Assembly: GCA_963841945.1 (NCBI GenBank)
Contig: CAWJFC010000016.1
Span: 372,001-436,000, forward strand
Direction: 5' to 3'
Length of the DNA: 64,000 nucleotides
From: Acidiflorens sp963841945
Lineage (GTDB): Bacteria > Acidobacteriota > Terriglobia > Terriglobales > Acidobacteriaceae
The notes beneath the pieces are model-generated. The model ran no database searches and had not been told where the DNA came from. It saw only the letters and a program-made list of their open reading frames with translations. Made by a program: the position numbers and the translations under genes. This document shows positions 7,475 through 16,197 of the stretch, in pieces. The number at the start of each line of letters is the position of its first letter. The first letter of the stretch is position 1.

Positions 7475-10282
7475 ATGTTGACGAAACTGGCAGCTCTGAT
7501 TCTGACAGCAGTCGGATTGCTCAGCACGAGCTTGGCGCAAACAACAGGCTCGGCGGACGCCAAACCCACGCAGACCTCAGCGTCTCAAACGAAAGCATCT
7601 CAAACGAAGGCGACGCATGCCGCAGAGATTGATATTCCCTACACGCGGTTCGTACTGAACAACGGGCTGACGGTGATCGTGCATGAGGATCATAAGGCTC
7701 CGATTGTGGCCGTCAACATGTGGTATCACGTGGGTTCGAAGAACGAGAAGCCGGGCAAGACAGGATTTGCGCATCTGTTCGAGCACCTGATGTTTGGCGG
7801 CAGTGAACACTCGCCAGGACGATACATCGACACCATGGAGAAAATTGGCGCAACCGACTTGAACGGCACGACCAATAACGACCGCACCAACTACTTCGAG
7901 GATGTCCCAACTTCGGCGCTTGATCTGACTCTGTGGATGGAATCGGATCGCATGGGACATTTGCTGGGCGCATTCGACGAGAAAACGCTCAACTTGCAGC
8001 GCGGAGTCGTGCAGAACGAGAAGCGGCAAGGCGAAAACCAGCCTTACGGTGTGACGCGACAACTGCTCACGCAGAACACATATCCGGCTGGACATCCGTA
8101 TTCGTGGACTGTGATTGGCGATATGGCGGATCTCGATGCGGCATCGATGAACGACGTGAAGGAGTGGTTCCGGACATATTACGGGCCGTCGAATGTGGTG
8201 ATGGTGATTGCGGGCGATATCGACGTAAAGTCCGCGCGCGAGAAGGCGGAAAAATACTTTGGCGACATTCCTGCGGGACCTCCTGTTGCGCACCAGCAGG
8301 TTTGGATCGCCAAGATGAGTGGAACGCATCGCCAGGTTGTGCAGGATCGTGTGCCACAGGCGCGGATTTACAAGGTGTGGAACGTTCCCGAATATGGCAG
8401 CGCGGACGCGGATTACCTGGATATGGTGAGCGATTGCTTGAGCGAGGGGAAGTCGTCGCGCTTCTACAAGCGACTGGTCTATGAGGACCAGATCGCGACC
8501 GACGTGCAGTCGTACGTCGATGAGCGGGAAATTGGCAGTCAGTTCTACGTTCGCGCAACCGTGCGTGCAGGCCAGAGTCCGGCGAGAGTGGAGAAAGAAC
8601 TCGATGAAGAGCTGGTGCGATTCCTGAAGACTGGTCCAACTCCCGAAGAACTCCAACGGCTGAAGGCGCAGCATGAAGCGCAGTTTCTGCGTGGCATCGA
8701 ACGCATCGGCGGATTTGGTGGAACGTCGGATCAACTGGCAATCAGCCAGGTGTTTCGCGGCAGTCCTGACGCCTACAAGATCTCACTCAAACGCGTGCAT
8801 GAAGCCACGACTGAGGACCTGAAAGCAGCGGCGAATCGTTGGCTTTCGGACGGCGTCTACATTCTTGAGGTCGACCCATTTCCCGAGTACAAGACGGCTT
8901 CAACGGGAGCCGATCGCAGTTCGCCTCCAGTTCCGGGAACTCCGCCGGAACTGAAGCTGCCGAAATTGCAACATGCTTCGCTTTCGAATGGACTCAAGAT
9001 CGTTTTGGCGGAGCGGCATGAAACTCCGATTATGAACTTCAGGCTGGTCACGGATGCTGGGTTCGCTTCGGATTCGATGTCCGCCGCGGGAACCGCGAAT
9101 CTGGCGATGAAGGTATTGATGGATGGGACGCAGACGCGGAATGCCCTGAAGATCAGCGACGAAAAAGAAAGTCTGGGCGCCGAACTCGGAACTGGTTCCA
9201 ATCTCGATCTTTCGTATATCTCGCTTTCGGCGCTGAGCGCGAAGCTCGATCCTTCGCTCAACCTGTTTGCCGATGTGGCGTTGCATCCCTCCTTCCCGGA
9301 AACCGAGGTCAAGCGCGAGCAGAAACTGGTCTTGTCCGCGATCGATCGGGAAGAGAACACCCCGCTGACAATGGCTTACAGAGTGATGCCTGCGCTGCTT
9401 TATGGAGGGAACCATCCTTATGGAAATCCACTCACCGGATCGGGCACGAGTGCGAGCGTTGCGAAGCTGACGCGCGCGGATCTGGTGAAGTTTCATGAGA
9501 CGTGGTTCCGTCCGAACAACTCGACGATGATCATCGTGGGCGACACGACGATGGAACAGATCAAGCCAAAGCTGGAGAAGCTTTTTGCCGCGTGGAAGAG
9601 CGGCGAGGTTCCGAAGAAGAATGTAAGCAACGTTGCGATGGCATCGAAGTCAGAGGTTTATCTGATCGACAAACCGGGCGCGTTACAGTCGGTGATCGTG
9701 GCGGGCATTGTTGCGCCCCCGCGAGCGAATCCGGACGAGATTGCGATCGAGGCGGCAAACGACGCTCTAGGCGGCGTGTTTGGCGCCCGCATCAATATGA
9801 ATTTGCGCGAGGACAAGCACTGGTCGTACGGAACGCGGTCGGTGTTGCGCGATGCGCGGTCGCAGCGTCCGTATCTTTCGATCGCGCCGGTACAGACGGA
9901 CAAGACAAAAGAGTCTCTGGAAGAAATGAACAAGGAGTTTCGCGGCATCCTGAGCGATCGCCCGATCAGCGACGCGGAACTCAAGAAAGTTCAGGCAAAT
10001 GAAACGCTCACCATGCCAGGGTCACGCGAGACTCTGGACGAATTGGAGCAGGCAGTGGTGGACATCGTGCAATTCGGGCTACCCGATGACTACTACGAAA
10101 CTTACGGACCGAAGGTGAATGCGCTGCAGCTATCGGACGTGAACGGGGCGGTGAAGGAGATCGTTCATCCCGACAACCTGATCTGGGTCGTGGTTGGGGA
10201 TCGAGCGAAGATTGAGTCGGGGGTGAAGGAACTCAATCTTGGCGAATTCCACCTGATGAGTCCTGACGGCAAGGTGATGTAG
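7475..10282 (+). CDS. M16-family zinc metalloprotease, two-domain (pitrilysin/insulinase-like)
   Basis: 935 residues with a signal peptide (MLTKLAALILTAVGLLSTSLAQ), so periplasmic or secreted. The inverted zinc motif HLFEH lies at residues 100-104, with a downstream Glu region (VVQNEKRQGEN). A second M16 domain begins near residue 490 (LPKLQHASLSNGLKIVLAER) and lacks HXXEH, as the inactive partner half of the fold normally does. Together the halves form the clamshell that degrades peptides. A strong site TGGAGG precedes the ATG. A bidirectional hairpin follows the stop. Confidence 0.9.
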   Translation: MLTKLAALILTAVGLLSTSLAQTTGSADAKPTQTSASQTKASQTKATHAAEIDIPYTRFVLNNGLTVIVHEDHKAPIVAVNMWYHVGSKNEKPGKTGFAHLFEHLMFGGSEHSPGRYIDTMEKIGATDLNGTTNNDRTNYFEDVPTSALDLTLWMESDRMGHLLGAFDEKTLNLQRGVVQNEKRQGENQPYGVTRQLLTQNTYPAGHPYSWTVIGDMADLDAASMNDVKEWFRTYYGPSNVVMVIAGDIDVKSAREKAEKYFGDIPAGPPVAHQQVWIAKMSGTHRQVVQDRVPQARIYKVWNVPEYGSADADYLDMVSDCLSEGKSSRFYKRLVYEDQIATDVQSYVDEREIGSQFYVRATVRAGQSPARVEKELDEELVRFLKTGPTPEELQRLKAQHEAQFLRGIERIGGFGGTSDQLAISQVFRGSPDAYKISLKRVHEATTEDLKAAANRWLSDGVYILEVDPFPEYKTASTGADRSSPPVPGTPPELKLPKLQHASLSNGLKIVLAERHETPIMNFRLVTDAGFASDSMSAAGTANLAMKVLMDGTQTRNALKISDEKESLGAELGTGSNLDLSYISLSALSAKLDPSLNLFADVALHPSFPETEVKREQKLVLSAIDREENTPLTMAYRVMPALLYGGNHPYGNPLTGSGTSASVAKLTRADLVKFHETWFRPNNSTMIIVGDTTMEQIKPKLEKLFAAWKSGEVPKKNVSNVAMASKSEVYLIDKPGALQSVIVAGIVAPPRANPDEIAIEAANDALGGVFGARINMNLREDKHWSYGTRSVLRDARSQRPYLSIAPVQTDKTKESLEEMNKEFRGILSDRPISDAELKKVQANETLTMPGSRETLDELEQAVVDIVQFGLPDDYYETYGPKVNALQLSDVNGAVKEIVHPDNLIWVVVGDRAKIESGVKELNLGEFHLMSPDGKVM

Positions 10283-10299
10283 CTCGACGACCAAAAAAC

Positions 10300-10324
10300 G
10301 GGGCGGACTCAATCCGCCCCTTTA
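10300..10324. terminator. Bidirectional Rho-independent terminator
   Basis: GGGGCGGA / TCCGCCCC is an 8-bp perfect stem with a 5-nt loop (10300-10320). It is followed by TTT on the plus strand and, read on the minus strand, by GTTTTTTGG. It can end both the M16 protease and aconitase transcripts, which converge here. Confidence 0.85.
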
Positions 10325-10334
10325 GCTTTTCCAA

Positions 10335-13133
10335 TCATGCGGTGACCGGTTCGGGTTGCGATTTCCCGGCCAGCAACTGGCGCAGCACATAGTGCAGGAT
10401 CCCGCCATTGGCGTAGTAAAGAGCTTCCTGCGGAGTGTCGATCCGGACCGTCGCCTGGAAGTCGCGAGTCTTGCCGTCAGTGCTTTTCGCGCGCACCGTA
10501 ATTTTCCGGCCTGACGAAAATTTCTTCACAACTTCGCGGATGCCGGCGATCTCGAAAATTTCTTCGCCGGTTAGCTTTAGCGATTCGGCATTTTCTCCCG
10601 GGAGGAATTGCAGCGGGAGAATGCCCATACCCACCAGATTCGAGCGATGAATTCTTTCGTAGCTTTCTGCAACTACCGCACGCACGCCTAGCAGTCTCGG
10701 ACCTTTAGCCGCCCAGTCGCGCGAGGAACCGGAGCCGTATTCTTTTCCGGCCAGAATCACCAAAGGAATTTTCTCCGCATGATATTTCTCGGAGGCGTCA
10801 AAGATGGACATTTCGGCGCCGTCGGGCAGGTGGCGGGTGAATCCACCTTCGGTGTTCACCATTTTGTTGCGCAGACGGACGTTGGCAAAAGTCCCGCGAA
10901 CCATGACTTCGTGATTGCCGCGGCGCGAGCCATAGGAGTTGAAGTCGGCGGGCTGCACACCGTGGGCGATCAGATATTTTCCCGCAGGGCCATCTTTCTT
11001 GATCGATCCCGCAGGCGAGATGTGGTCTGTGGTGACGCTATCGCCGAGCACGGCGAGCACCCGGGCACCTCGGATATCTTCGACGCCGGAAGCCCCGATC
11101 TTCATGCCATCGAAATATGGCGCTTGGCGGATGTAGGTTGAGTCTTTTTCCCAGGCGTAGGTCTCGCCTTTGGGAACGGGCAGCCCGCGCCAGCGCTCGT
11201 CTCCGGCGTAGACCTCGGCGTAGCTCTTGCGGAACATGTGCGATGTGATGGAACTGGCCACGGCTGCTTCGATCTCCTGCTGCGTGGGCCAGATGTCAGC
11301 GAGGTAGATGTGCTCGTCGTGTTTACCTTTGCCGATTGGCTCTTTACGGAGGTCGATGTCGATGCGCCCGGCAAGCGCGAAGGCGACTACCAGCGGCGGC
11401 GACATCAGATAGTTGGCGCGGACTTCGGAGTTGATGCGCCCTTCGAAGTTGCGATTGCCGGAGAGGACCGAAGCCACGACCAGATTTTTATCTTCGATGG
11501 CTGCGGAGACTTCGGCAGGCAGCGGGCCGGAGTTACCGATGCAGGTGGTGCAGCCGTAGCCGACGAGATGGAATTTCAGCTTCTCGAGATAGGGCATCAG
11601 GCCGGCAGTTTCGAGATAGTCTTTGACGACCTTTGAGCCGGGGGCGAGCGAAGTTTTGACCCACGGCGGCATGGTCAAACCTTTCTCCACCGCTTTTTTC
11701 GCCAGCAATCCGGCGGCGATGAGCACGGATGGATTCGAGGTGTTCGTGCACGACGTAATGGCCGCGATGACTACACTGCCATGCTTGAGGGACTTTGCAG
11801 AATTCGCCGCGACATGCTCGACCACTTTGGGATCTTCGACGCCGATGGCGGAGGGATTGCCGCCTTCCTGCAACCAGCGCGCGTCGCCCGCTACCGGAGG
11901 AACCGGCTTTGCACCCGGCTTCGGTGTCTTGATGAGAGAAGGCAGCGCACTAGTGAAGGACTCGCCGGCGCTCGAGAGGAGGACGCGGTCCTGCGGACGC
12001 TTTGGGCCGGCCAGACACGGCTCAACCGTGGAGAGGTCGAGGCTCATGTGCTCGGAATATTCCGCGGCCGGCGTTCGGGCGTCGTGGAACAGGCCCTGCT
12101 CGCGGGCGTAGGCTTCGACCAGTTCGATCTGTTCGTCGCTGCGCCCGGTAAGTTTCAGGTAGCGCAAAGTCTCTTTGTCGATGGGAAAGATGCCGCAGGT
12201 CGCTCCGTATTCGGGCGACATGTTGGCGATGGTAGCGCGATCGGCGAGCGGGAGATCCTGCAGGCCCGGACCGTAATATTCGACGAATTTGCCGACTACT
12301 CCGTGCTTGCGCAGCATCTCGGTGATGGTGAGAACGAGGTCGGTGGCGGTCGCGCCTTCGCGCAGACGGCCGGTCAGCTTTACTCCAACTACCAGCGGGA
12401 TGAGCATGGATACGGGCTGGCCGAGCATGGCGGCTTCGGCCTCGATGCCGCCGACGCCCCAGCCAAGAACGCCTAGGCCATTGATCATTGTGGTGTGCGA
12501 GTCGGTGCCGACCAGCGTGTCGGGATAGGCGTTGCGCTTGCCACCTTCTTCGCTGACGAAGACCACGCGGGCCAGATATTCGAGATTGACCTGGTGAACG
12601 ATCCCGGTATCAGGCGGAACGATGGCCAAATTGCGGAAGCCGGTCTGTCCCCAACGCAGGAAGGCATAACGCTCTTTGTTGCGCTGGAACTCGAGGAGCG
12701 CGTTCATCTCGAAGGCGCCAGCGGTGCCGAATTCATCGACCTGAACGGAGTGATCGATGACCAGTTCGGCCGGCTGAAGTGGATTGATGAGCGCGGGGTC
12801 GCCGCCGAGATGACGCATGGCATCGCGCATGGCGGCAAGATCGACGACCGCAGGGACGCCGGTGAAATCCTGCAACAGGACGCGGCTGGGCGTGAAGGCG
12901 ATTTCTTTTTCGGGCTTGGAATTCTTGTTCCACGCGGCCAGGGCGCGAATCTCCTGCGGCGTCACGTTGCGGCCGTCTTCGGTCCGGAGCAGATTCTCGA
13001 GCAGAATGCGGAGCGAGAACGGGAGGTGTTTGGTAGAGATGCCCTGCTGGTCGAGAGCGTTGATGCGGTAGAGTTCGTATTCTTTTTGGCCGACTTTGAA
13101 GGTGGCGCGAGCGCCGAAGCTGTTGGCTGACAT
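10335..13133 (-). CDS. acnA: Aconitate hydratase A
   Basis: 932 residues, the size of the AcnA/IRP-type single-chain aconitase that interconverts citrate and isocitrate in the TCA cycle. The [4Fe-4S] ligands are visible in ITSCTNTSNP and in GYGCTTCIGNSGP. The swivel domain carries YGSGSSRDWAAKGPRLLGVR and SYERIHRSNLVGMGILPL. AGGAAGG stands 5 nt before the ATG. It lies downstream of, and on the same strand as, the stress-protein gene, separated by about 200 bp, so an own promoter is likely. Confidence 0.96.
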   Translation of the reverse strand: MSANSFGARATFKVGQKEYELYRINALDQQGISTKHLPFSLRILLENLLRTEDGRNVTPQEIRALAAWNKNSKPEKEIAFTPSRVLLQDFTGVPAVVDLAAMRDAMRHLGGDPALINPLQPAELVIDHSVQVDEFGTAGAFEMNALLEFQRNKERYAFLRWGQTGFRNLAIVPPDTGIVHQVNLEYLARVVFVSEEGGKRNAYPDTLVGTDSHTTMINGLGVLGWGVGGIEAEAAMLGQPVSMLIPLVVGVKLTGRLREGATATDLVLTITEMLRKHGVVGKFVEYYGPGLQDLPLADRATIANMSPEYGATCGIFPIDKETLRYLKLTGRSDEQIELVEAYAREQGLFHDARTPAAEYSEHMSLDLSTVEPCLAGPKRPQDRVLLSSAGESFTSALPSLIKTPKPGAKPVPPVAGDARWLQEGGNPSAIGVEDPKVVEHVAANSAKSLKHGSVVIAAITSCTNTSNPSVLIAAGLLAKKAVEKGLTMPPWVKTSLAPGSKVVKDYLETAGLMPYLEKLKFHLVGYGCTTCIGNSGPLPAEVSAAIEDKNLVVASVLSGNRNFEGRINSEVRANYLMSPPLVVAFALAGRIDIDLRKEPIGKGKHDEHIYLADIWPTQQEIEAAVASSITSHMFRKSYAEVYAGDERWRGLPVPKGETYAWEKDSTYIRQAPYFDGMKIGASGVEDIRGARVLAVLGDSVTTDHISPAGSIKKDGPAGKYLIAHGVQPADFNSYGSRRGNHEVMVRGTFANVRLRNKMVNTEGGFTRHLPDGAEMSIFDASEKYHAEKIPLVILAGKEYGSGSSRDWAAKGPRLLGVRAVVAESYERIHRSNLVGMGILPLQFLPGENAESLKLTGEEIFEIAGIREVVKKFSSGRKITVRAKSTDGKTRDFQATVRIDTPQEALYYANGGILHYVLRQLLAGKSQPEPVTA

Positions 13134-13336
13134 GATGGCCTTCCTGGTCTTTCCTGATCTGGGGATGATGAAACTAGTTTACCGATTCCCGGGAACCTAC
13201 GGCGGTCCGGCAGGCGAATTTCGCCGGAATCTGAAGTTATAGTTTAGTCCCCGGATGTCACATTGCGTAAGTGATGCAACGCACAGGCGCAGAGTTCGTA
13301 TGTCACAGAGTCAATGTTCGTTCGCAGCGGCGGCGC

Positions 13337-13753
13337 TTATCTGGCTTTGAGGAGCAGAACGGGGGCGCTGATGTTGTGGCGAACTCTGGTGGCGGTGGCG
13401 CCGAGGAAGATGTCGGCGAGCAGGCGGTGGCCGTGGGTGCTCATCGCAACGAGGTCGCAGCCTTTTTGCTTGACCCATTCGATGATCTGGCTGGCGGGCT
13501 CGCCGAAGGCGAGTTCGGCTTGAGCAGGGATTCCGGCGGACTCGAATTCGGCGCGGATTTTTTCCAGGTAGGCGGTGTCTTCGGTGATCTCGGGACTGAC
13601 TGCATCCGGACCGTAGGTGCGGGCCGCCCATCCGTCCGCGACGTGGAGGAGAACGAGCCGGCTATGCGCTAGTGTAGCGAGCTGCTTGATGTGCTCGATG
13701 ATAGCGCGGTCGGAGGACGTGCCGTCGAGCGTGACTAAGATTTTGTTGTACAT
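13337..13753 (-). CDS. Universal stress protein (UspA family)
   Basis: 138 residues with the family start YNKILVTLDGTSSDRAIIEH and the C-terminal strand-turn VAMSTHGHRLLADIFLGATA then ISAPVLLLKAR. The nucleotide loop is G-x-x-x-x...G-x-T rather than the strict G-2x-G-9x-G-S/T: the second Gly is replaced, so ATP binding is uncertain. It starts only 12 nt after the mntH stop, strongly suggesting a shared mntH-usp transcript and a link between metal uptake and stress. Confidence 0.88.
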   Translation of the reverse strand: MYNKILVTLDGTSSDRAIIEHIKQLATLAHSRLVLLHVADGWAARTYGPDAVSPEITEDTAYLEKIRAEFESAGIPAQAELAFGEPASQIIEWVKQKGCDLVAMSTHGHRLLADIFLGATATRVRHNISAPVLLLKAR

Positions 13754-13765
13754 GCAATTATGTCG

Positions 13766-15103
13766 TTACGTGCCCGCGATCACCTGCCATGCGGCTTTCA
13801 TCGAATCTGGCAAGCCATAGACATCCATGGCGGTGATCAGGATAGCACTGGCCCATCCGGCAATCAGTAACAACGGGCCGATCTTCCATTTTCCCATGCG
13901 CTTCGAGGAACTGGTGAATTGCAGCAATGGGAACATGGCAAATGGTAGCTGCAGGGCGAGCACGACTTGGCTGAGGGTGAGCAGGTCGGTGACGCTGCTA
14001 TCGCCGCGCAGGCCAATGATAAAGACGGCTGGCAAAATAGCCAGCGTGCGGGTGATGAGACGGCGCACCCAGGGCTTGATTCGCCAATGCATGAAGCCTT
14101 CCATGACGACTTGACCAGCAAGCGTACCGGTGATGGTGCTGCTCTGGCCGCTTGCCAGGAGGGCAACGGCAAAGAGTGTGCTGGCGGCGGCTGTGCCGAG
14201 CAAGGGCGCAAGGGTGAGGTAGGCGACGCGGATCCAGTCGCTGCCGGCGGTGAAGGTGACGACGTGGCCGCCAGCGACGGCGACGCTTTGCTTTCCGAAG
14301 AATACACTGGCCGCGAGAACGAGGATGGCGGCGTTAACGAAGAAAGCGACCGTTAACGCTACGGTCGAGTCGAGGGTGTTGAACTGGATGGCGCGGCGGA
14401 TGGATTTGTCGTCCTTTTGGAGCTGGCGGCTCTGCACGAGCGCGGAGTGCAGATACAGATTGTGTGGCATTACGGTGGCACCGATGATGCCGATCGCAAT
14501 GTAGACCATGCCGAACTGGCCGAGGTGCGGGAAGATCATGGCTTTGCCCATCTCGAGGAAGCTGGGCTGGGTTTCGGGAAGGACGAAGATTTCAATGAAG
14601 TAGCAGACGGAGATGGTCGTGATCAGCAGCAGAACGATGGCTTCAATGGTGCGCATGCCAAAGCTTTGCAGGGCGAGAAGTAGAAGCACGTCAAGACCGG
14701 TGATGATGACGGCCCAGAATAATGGAATATGAAAGAGCAGGTTGAGGGCAACGGCGCTGCCTAACACTTCGGCGAGATCGCAAGCGCCGATGGCTAGTTC
14801 GCTCATCACCCAGTTGGGCCAGCGCGTCCAGGCGGGATACCAGTCGCGGCAACATTGGGCGAGGTCTTTGCCGGTGACTACGCCGAGGCGGGCGGAGATG
14901 ACCTGCATGAAGATCGCTATCAGGCTGGCGACGCCGACTACCCAGAGGAGCCCGTATTTGAATTGTGCGCCGCCTTGCAGGTCGGTGCCCCAGTTGCCGG
15001 GATCCATGTAGCCGACGCTGACAAGGATTGCCGGGCCAACGAAAGCGCGCCACTGACACCAGAATCCGGCTTCGTGATGCGGAACCGCGATGGTATGGTG
15101 CAT
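13766..15103 (-). CDS. mntH: Nramp-family divalent metal transporter (Mn2+/Fe2+, H+ symport)
   Basis: 445 residues with about 11 hydrophobic helices. Both metal-site signatures are intact: MDPGNWGTDL in helix 1 and MPHNLYLHSALVQSR in helix 6. It imports Mn2+ (or Fe2+) across the inner membrane. The ATG at 15103 is the first Met. The frame stays open upstream with protein-like sequence (ASEIVAPTPATQHVSLEG), so a non-ATG start further up is possible. It lies 144 nt downstream of mntR, with a palindrome overlapping its probable promoter. Confidence 0.93.
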   Translation of the reverse strand: MHHTIAVPHHEAGFWCQWRAFVGPAILVSVGYMDPGNWGTDLQGGAQFKYGLLWVVGVASLIAIFMQVISARLGVVTGKDLAQCCRDWYPAWTRWPNWVMSELAIGACDLAEVLGSAVALNLLFHIPLFWAVIITGLDVLLLLALQSFGMRTIEAIVLLLITTISVCYFIEIFVLPETQPSFLEMGKAMIFPHLGQFGMVYIAIGIIGATVMPHNLYLHSALVQSRQLQKDDKSIRRAIQFNTLDSTVALTVAFFVNAAILVLAASVFFGKQSVAVAGGHVVTFTAGSDWIRVAYLTLAPLLGTAAASTLFAVALLASGQSSTITGTLAGQVVMEGFMHWRIKPWVRRLITRTLAILPAVFIIGLRGDSSVTDLLTLSQVVLALQLPFAMFPLLQFTSSSKRMGKWKIGPLLLIAGWASAILITAMDVYGLPDSMKAAWQVIAGT

Positions 15104-15232
15104 GCCTTCCAGGGAGACATGCTGGGTCGCAGGAGTCGGCGCGACAATTTCCGAGGCATCTGCCGATTCCGCACGGCGGTGAAACGATGAAACCAGATCA
15201 ACCCCACAGTCAACCGGCGTACATTCCGGCGC

Positions 15233-15252
15233 ATTAACTGTGGTTAATTATA
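15233..15252 (-). promoter_or_regulatory. mntH promoter -10 overlapped by perfect palindrome (candidate MntR operator)
   Basis: ATTAAC-TGTG-GTTAAT (15233-15248) is a perfect inverted repeat. On the minus strand it overlaps the 3' end of a consensus TATAAT (15247-15252), with TTGGGT 17 bp further upstream as a possible -35. It falls exactly at the mntR stop codon and about 130 nt before the mntH ATG. DtxR/MntR proteins typically bind AT-rich interrupted palindromes at this position. Confidence 0.55.
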
Positions 15253-15910
15253 CGGAAGAGCCAGGGGAAACCCAAATCCTTTCGGCAGCCGAACGACCGA
15301 GCACCGTTGGACCTTTCGGGGTGCGGATGGAGATGGTTTTGTCGTAGTTACGTTCGACGAGGCCGATTTTGCCTCCCGGACGTATGCCGCGCGATTCAAG
15401 GAATTCGAGGAGCTTGCGGTCGCGTTCGTAGATACCACTGACGGCGTAGGTCCGGCCGGGCTCGGCGTCGGAGAGCAATACAAGTCCGCGCTTGCGGCGA
15501 CTGGACGGGCTTTCGAGTTCGCTTAGATTGCCGTGGGGGCAGGGCTTGCCACGACCAAGTTTCGCGACGAGCTTGGCTTCAAACGCGGGGGAGACGGCGT
15601 GTTCGAGGCGCTCGGCCTCGTCGTGAACCTGGTACCACTCCATGCCGAAGATCTCGCTGAGCATGCGCTCGATCAGGTGATGGCGCTCGGTGAGTTTGTG
15701 GGCGATCTTCCGTCCGGCGGAGCTGAGGCTGACACGGCCCTCCGTGTTGACGCGCACTAGACCATCTTTTTTCAGGCGGCGGAGAGCCATCGTAACTGCG
15801 GGCGGAGAGACGTTGAGCCAGTGCGCGAGCGTCGCGGAGATGACGGTTTCGCCCTCGCCTTCGGCTTCGAGGATGGCTTTGAGGTAGTCCTCCTTGGAGA
15901 CGGTGATCAT
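15248..15910 (-). CDS. mntR: DtxR/MntR-family metal-dependent transcriptional regulator
   Basis: 220 residues. The N-terminal winged helix (SKEDYLKAILEAEGEGETV then LNVSPPAVTMALRRLKKDGL) is followed by the metal-binding dimerisation domain (HHLIERMLSEIFGMEWYQVH, ERLEHAVS). A C-terminal FeoA/SH3-like domain begins near residue 150 (GIYERDRKLLEFLESRGIRP). It would repress mntH when Mn or Fe is sufficient; this is inferred from adjacency. A TATAAT lies only 7 nt before the ATG, so the mRNA may be leaderless. Confidence 0.92.
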   Translation of the reverse strand: MITVSKEDYLKAILEAEGEGETVISATLAHWLNVSPPAVTMALRRLKKDGLVRVNTEGRVSLSSAGRKIAHKLTERHHLIERMLSEIFGMEWYQVHDEAERLEHAVSPAFEAKLVAKLGRGKPCPHGNLSELESPSSRRKRGLVLLSDAEPGRTYAVSGIYERDRKLLEFLESRGIRPGGKIGLVERNYDKTISIRTPKGPTVLGRSAAERIWVSPGSSV

Positions 15911-15917
15911 TGAGCGA

Positions 15918-15923
15918 ATTATA
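15918..15923 (-). promoter_or_regulatory. -10 box of mntR, implies leaderless transcript
   Basis: A perfect TATAAT on the minus strand ends 7 nt before the mntR ATG at 15910. Transcription would start at or within a base or two of the start codon. It shares CCGTATAATT with the mntH promoter at 15247-15256. The -35 is poor. Confidence 0.45.
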
Positions 15924-15945
15924 CGGCGGTGCGGTAGGAACGCGA

Positions 15946-16164
15946 CTATGGGCGAGTGCGGCGGAACCCTAGTTTGAGGGCGACGAAGAGAATGGTGCAG
16001 ATGGCGAAGTCAACCGCCAGGCCCCAGTCTTCCTTGAACATGGCGTGGCGCATGGCGCGCGGAAGATGGGGCATTAGCAGGAAGTAGATTGCATTGCCGG
16101 CGAGAACCGCGGCCAGCGCGTCGAGGAAATTCGTGAGCGTGTTTCGGGTTGTGGTGCGACTCAC
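15946..16164 (-). CDS. Small two-helix membrane protein
   Basis: 72 residues starting at GTG. Two hydrophobic segments (ALAAVLAGNAIYFLLM and GLAVDFAICTILFVALKLGF) are separated by a basic loop (LPRAMRHAMFKEDW), and the C-terminus is basic. It is divergent from recG with only 33 bp between the two starts, and lies upstream of mntR on the same strand. No function can be assigned. Confidence 0.6.
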   Translation of the reverse strand: MSRTTTRNTLTNFLDALAAVLAGNAIYFLLMPHLPRAMRHAMFKEDWGLAVDFAICTILFVALKLGFRRTRP

Positions 16165-16197
16165 TTCGCCGAGTCCATCCTGCTAACATCCCTTGAG

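Noticed and set aside
7577..8734. 385-codon minus-strand open frame
   Set aside because: Antisense to the M16 protease first domain; His/Arg-rich composition typical of a shadow frame.
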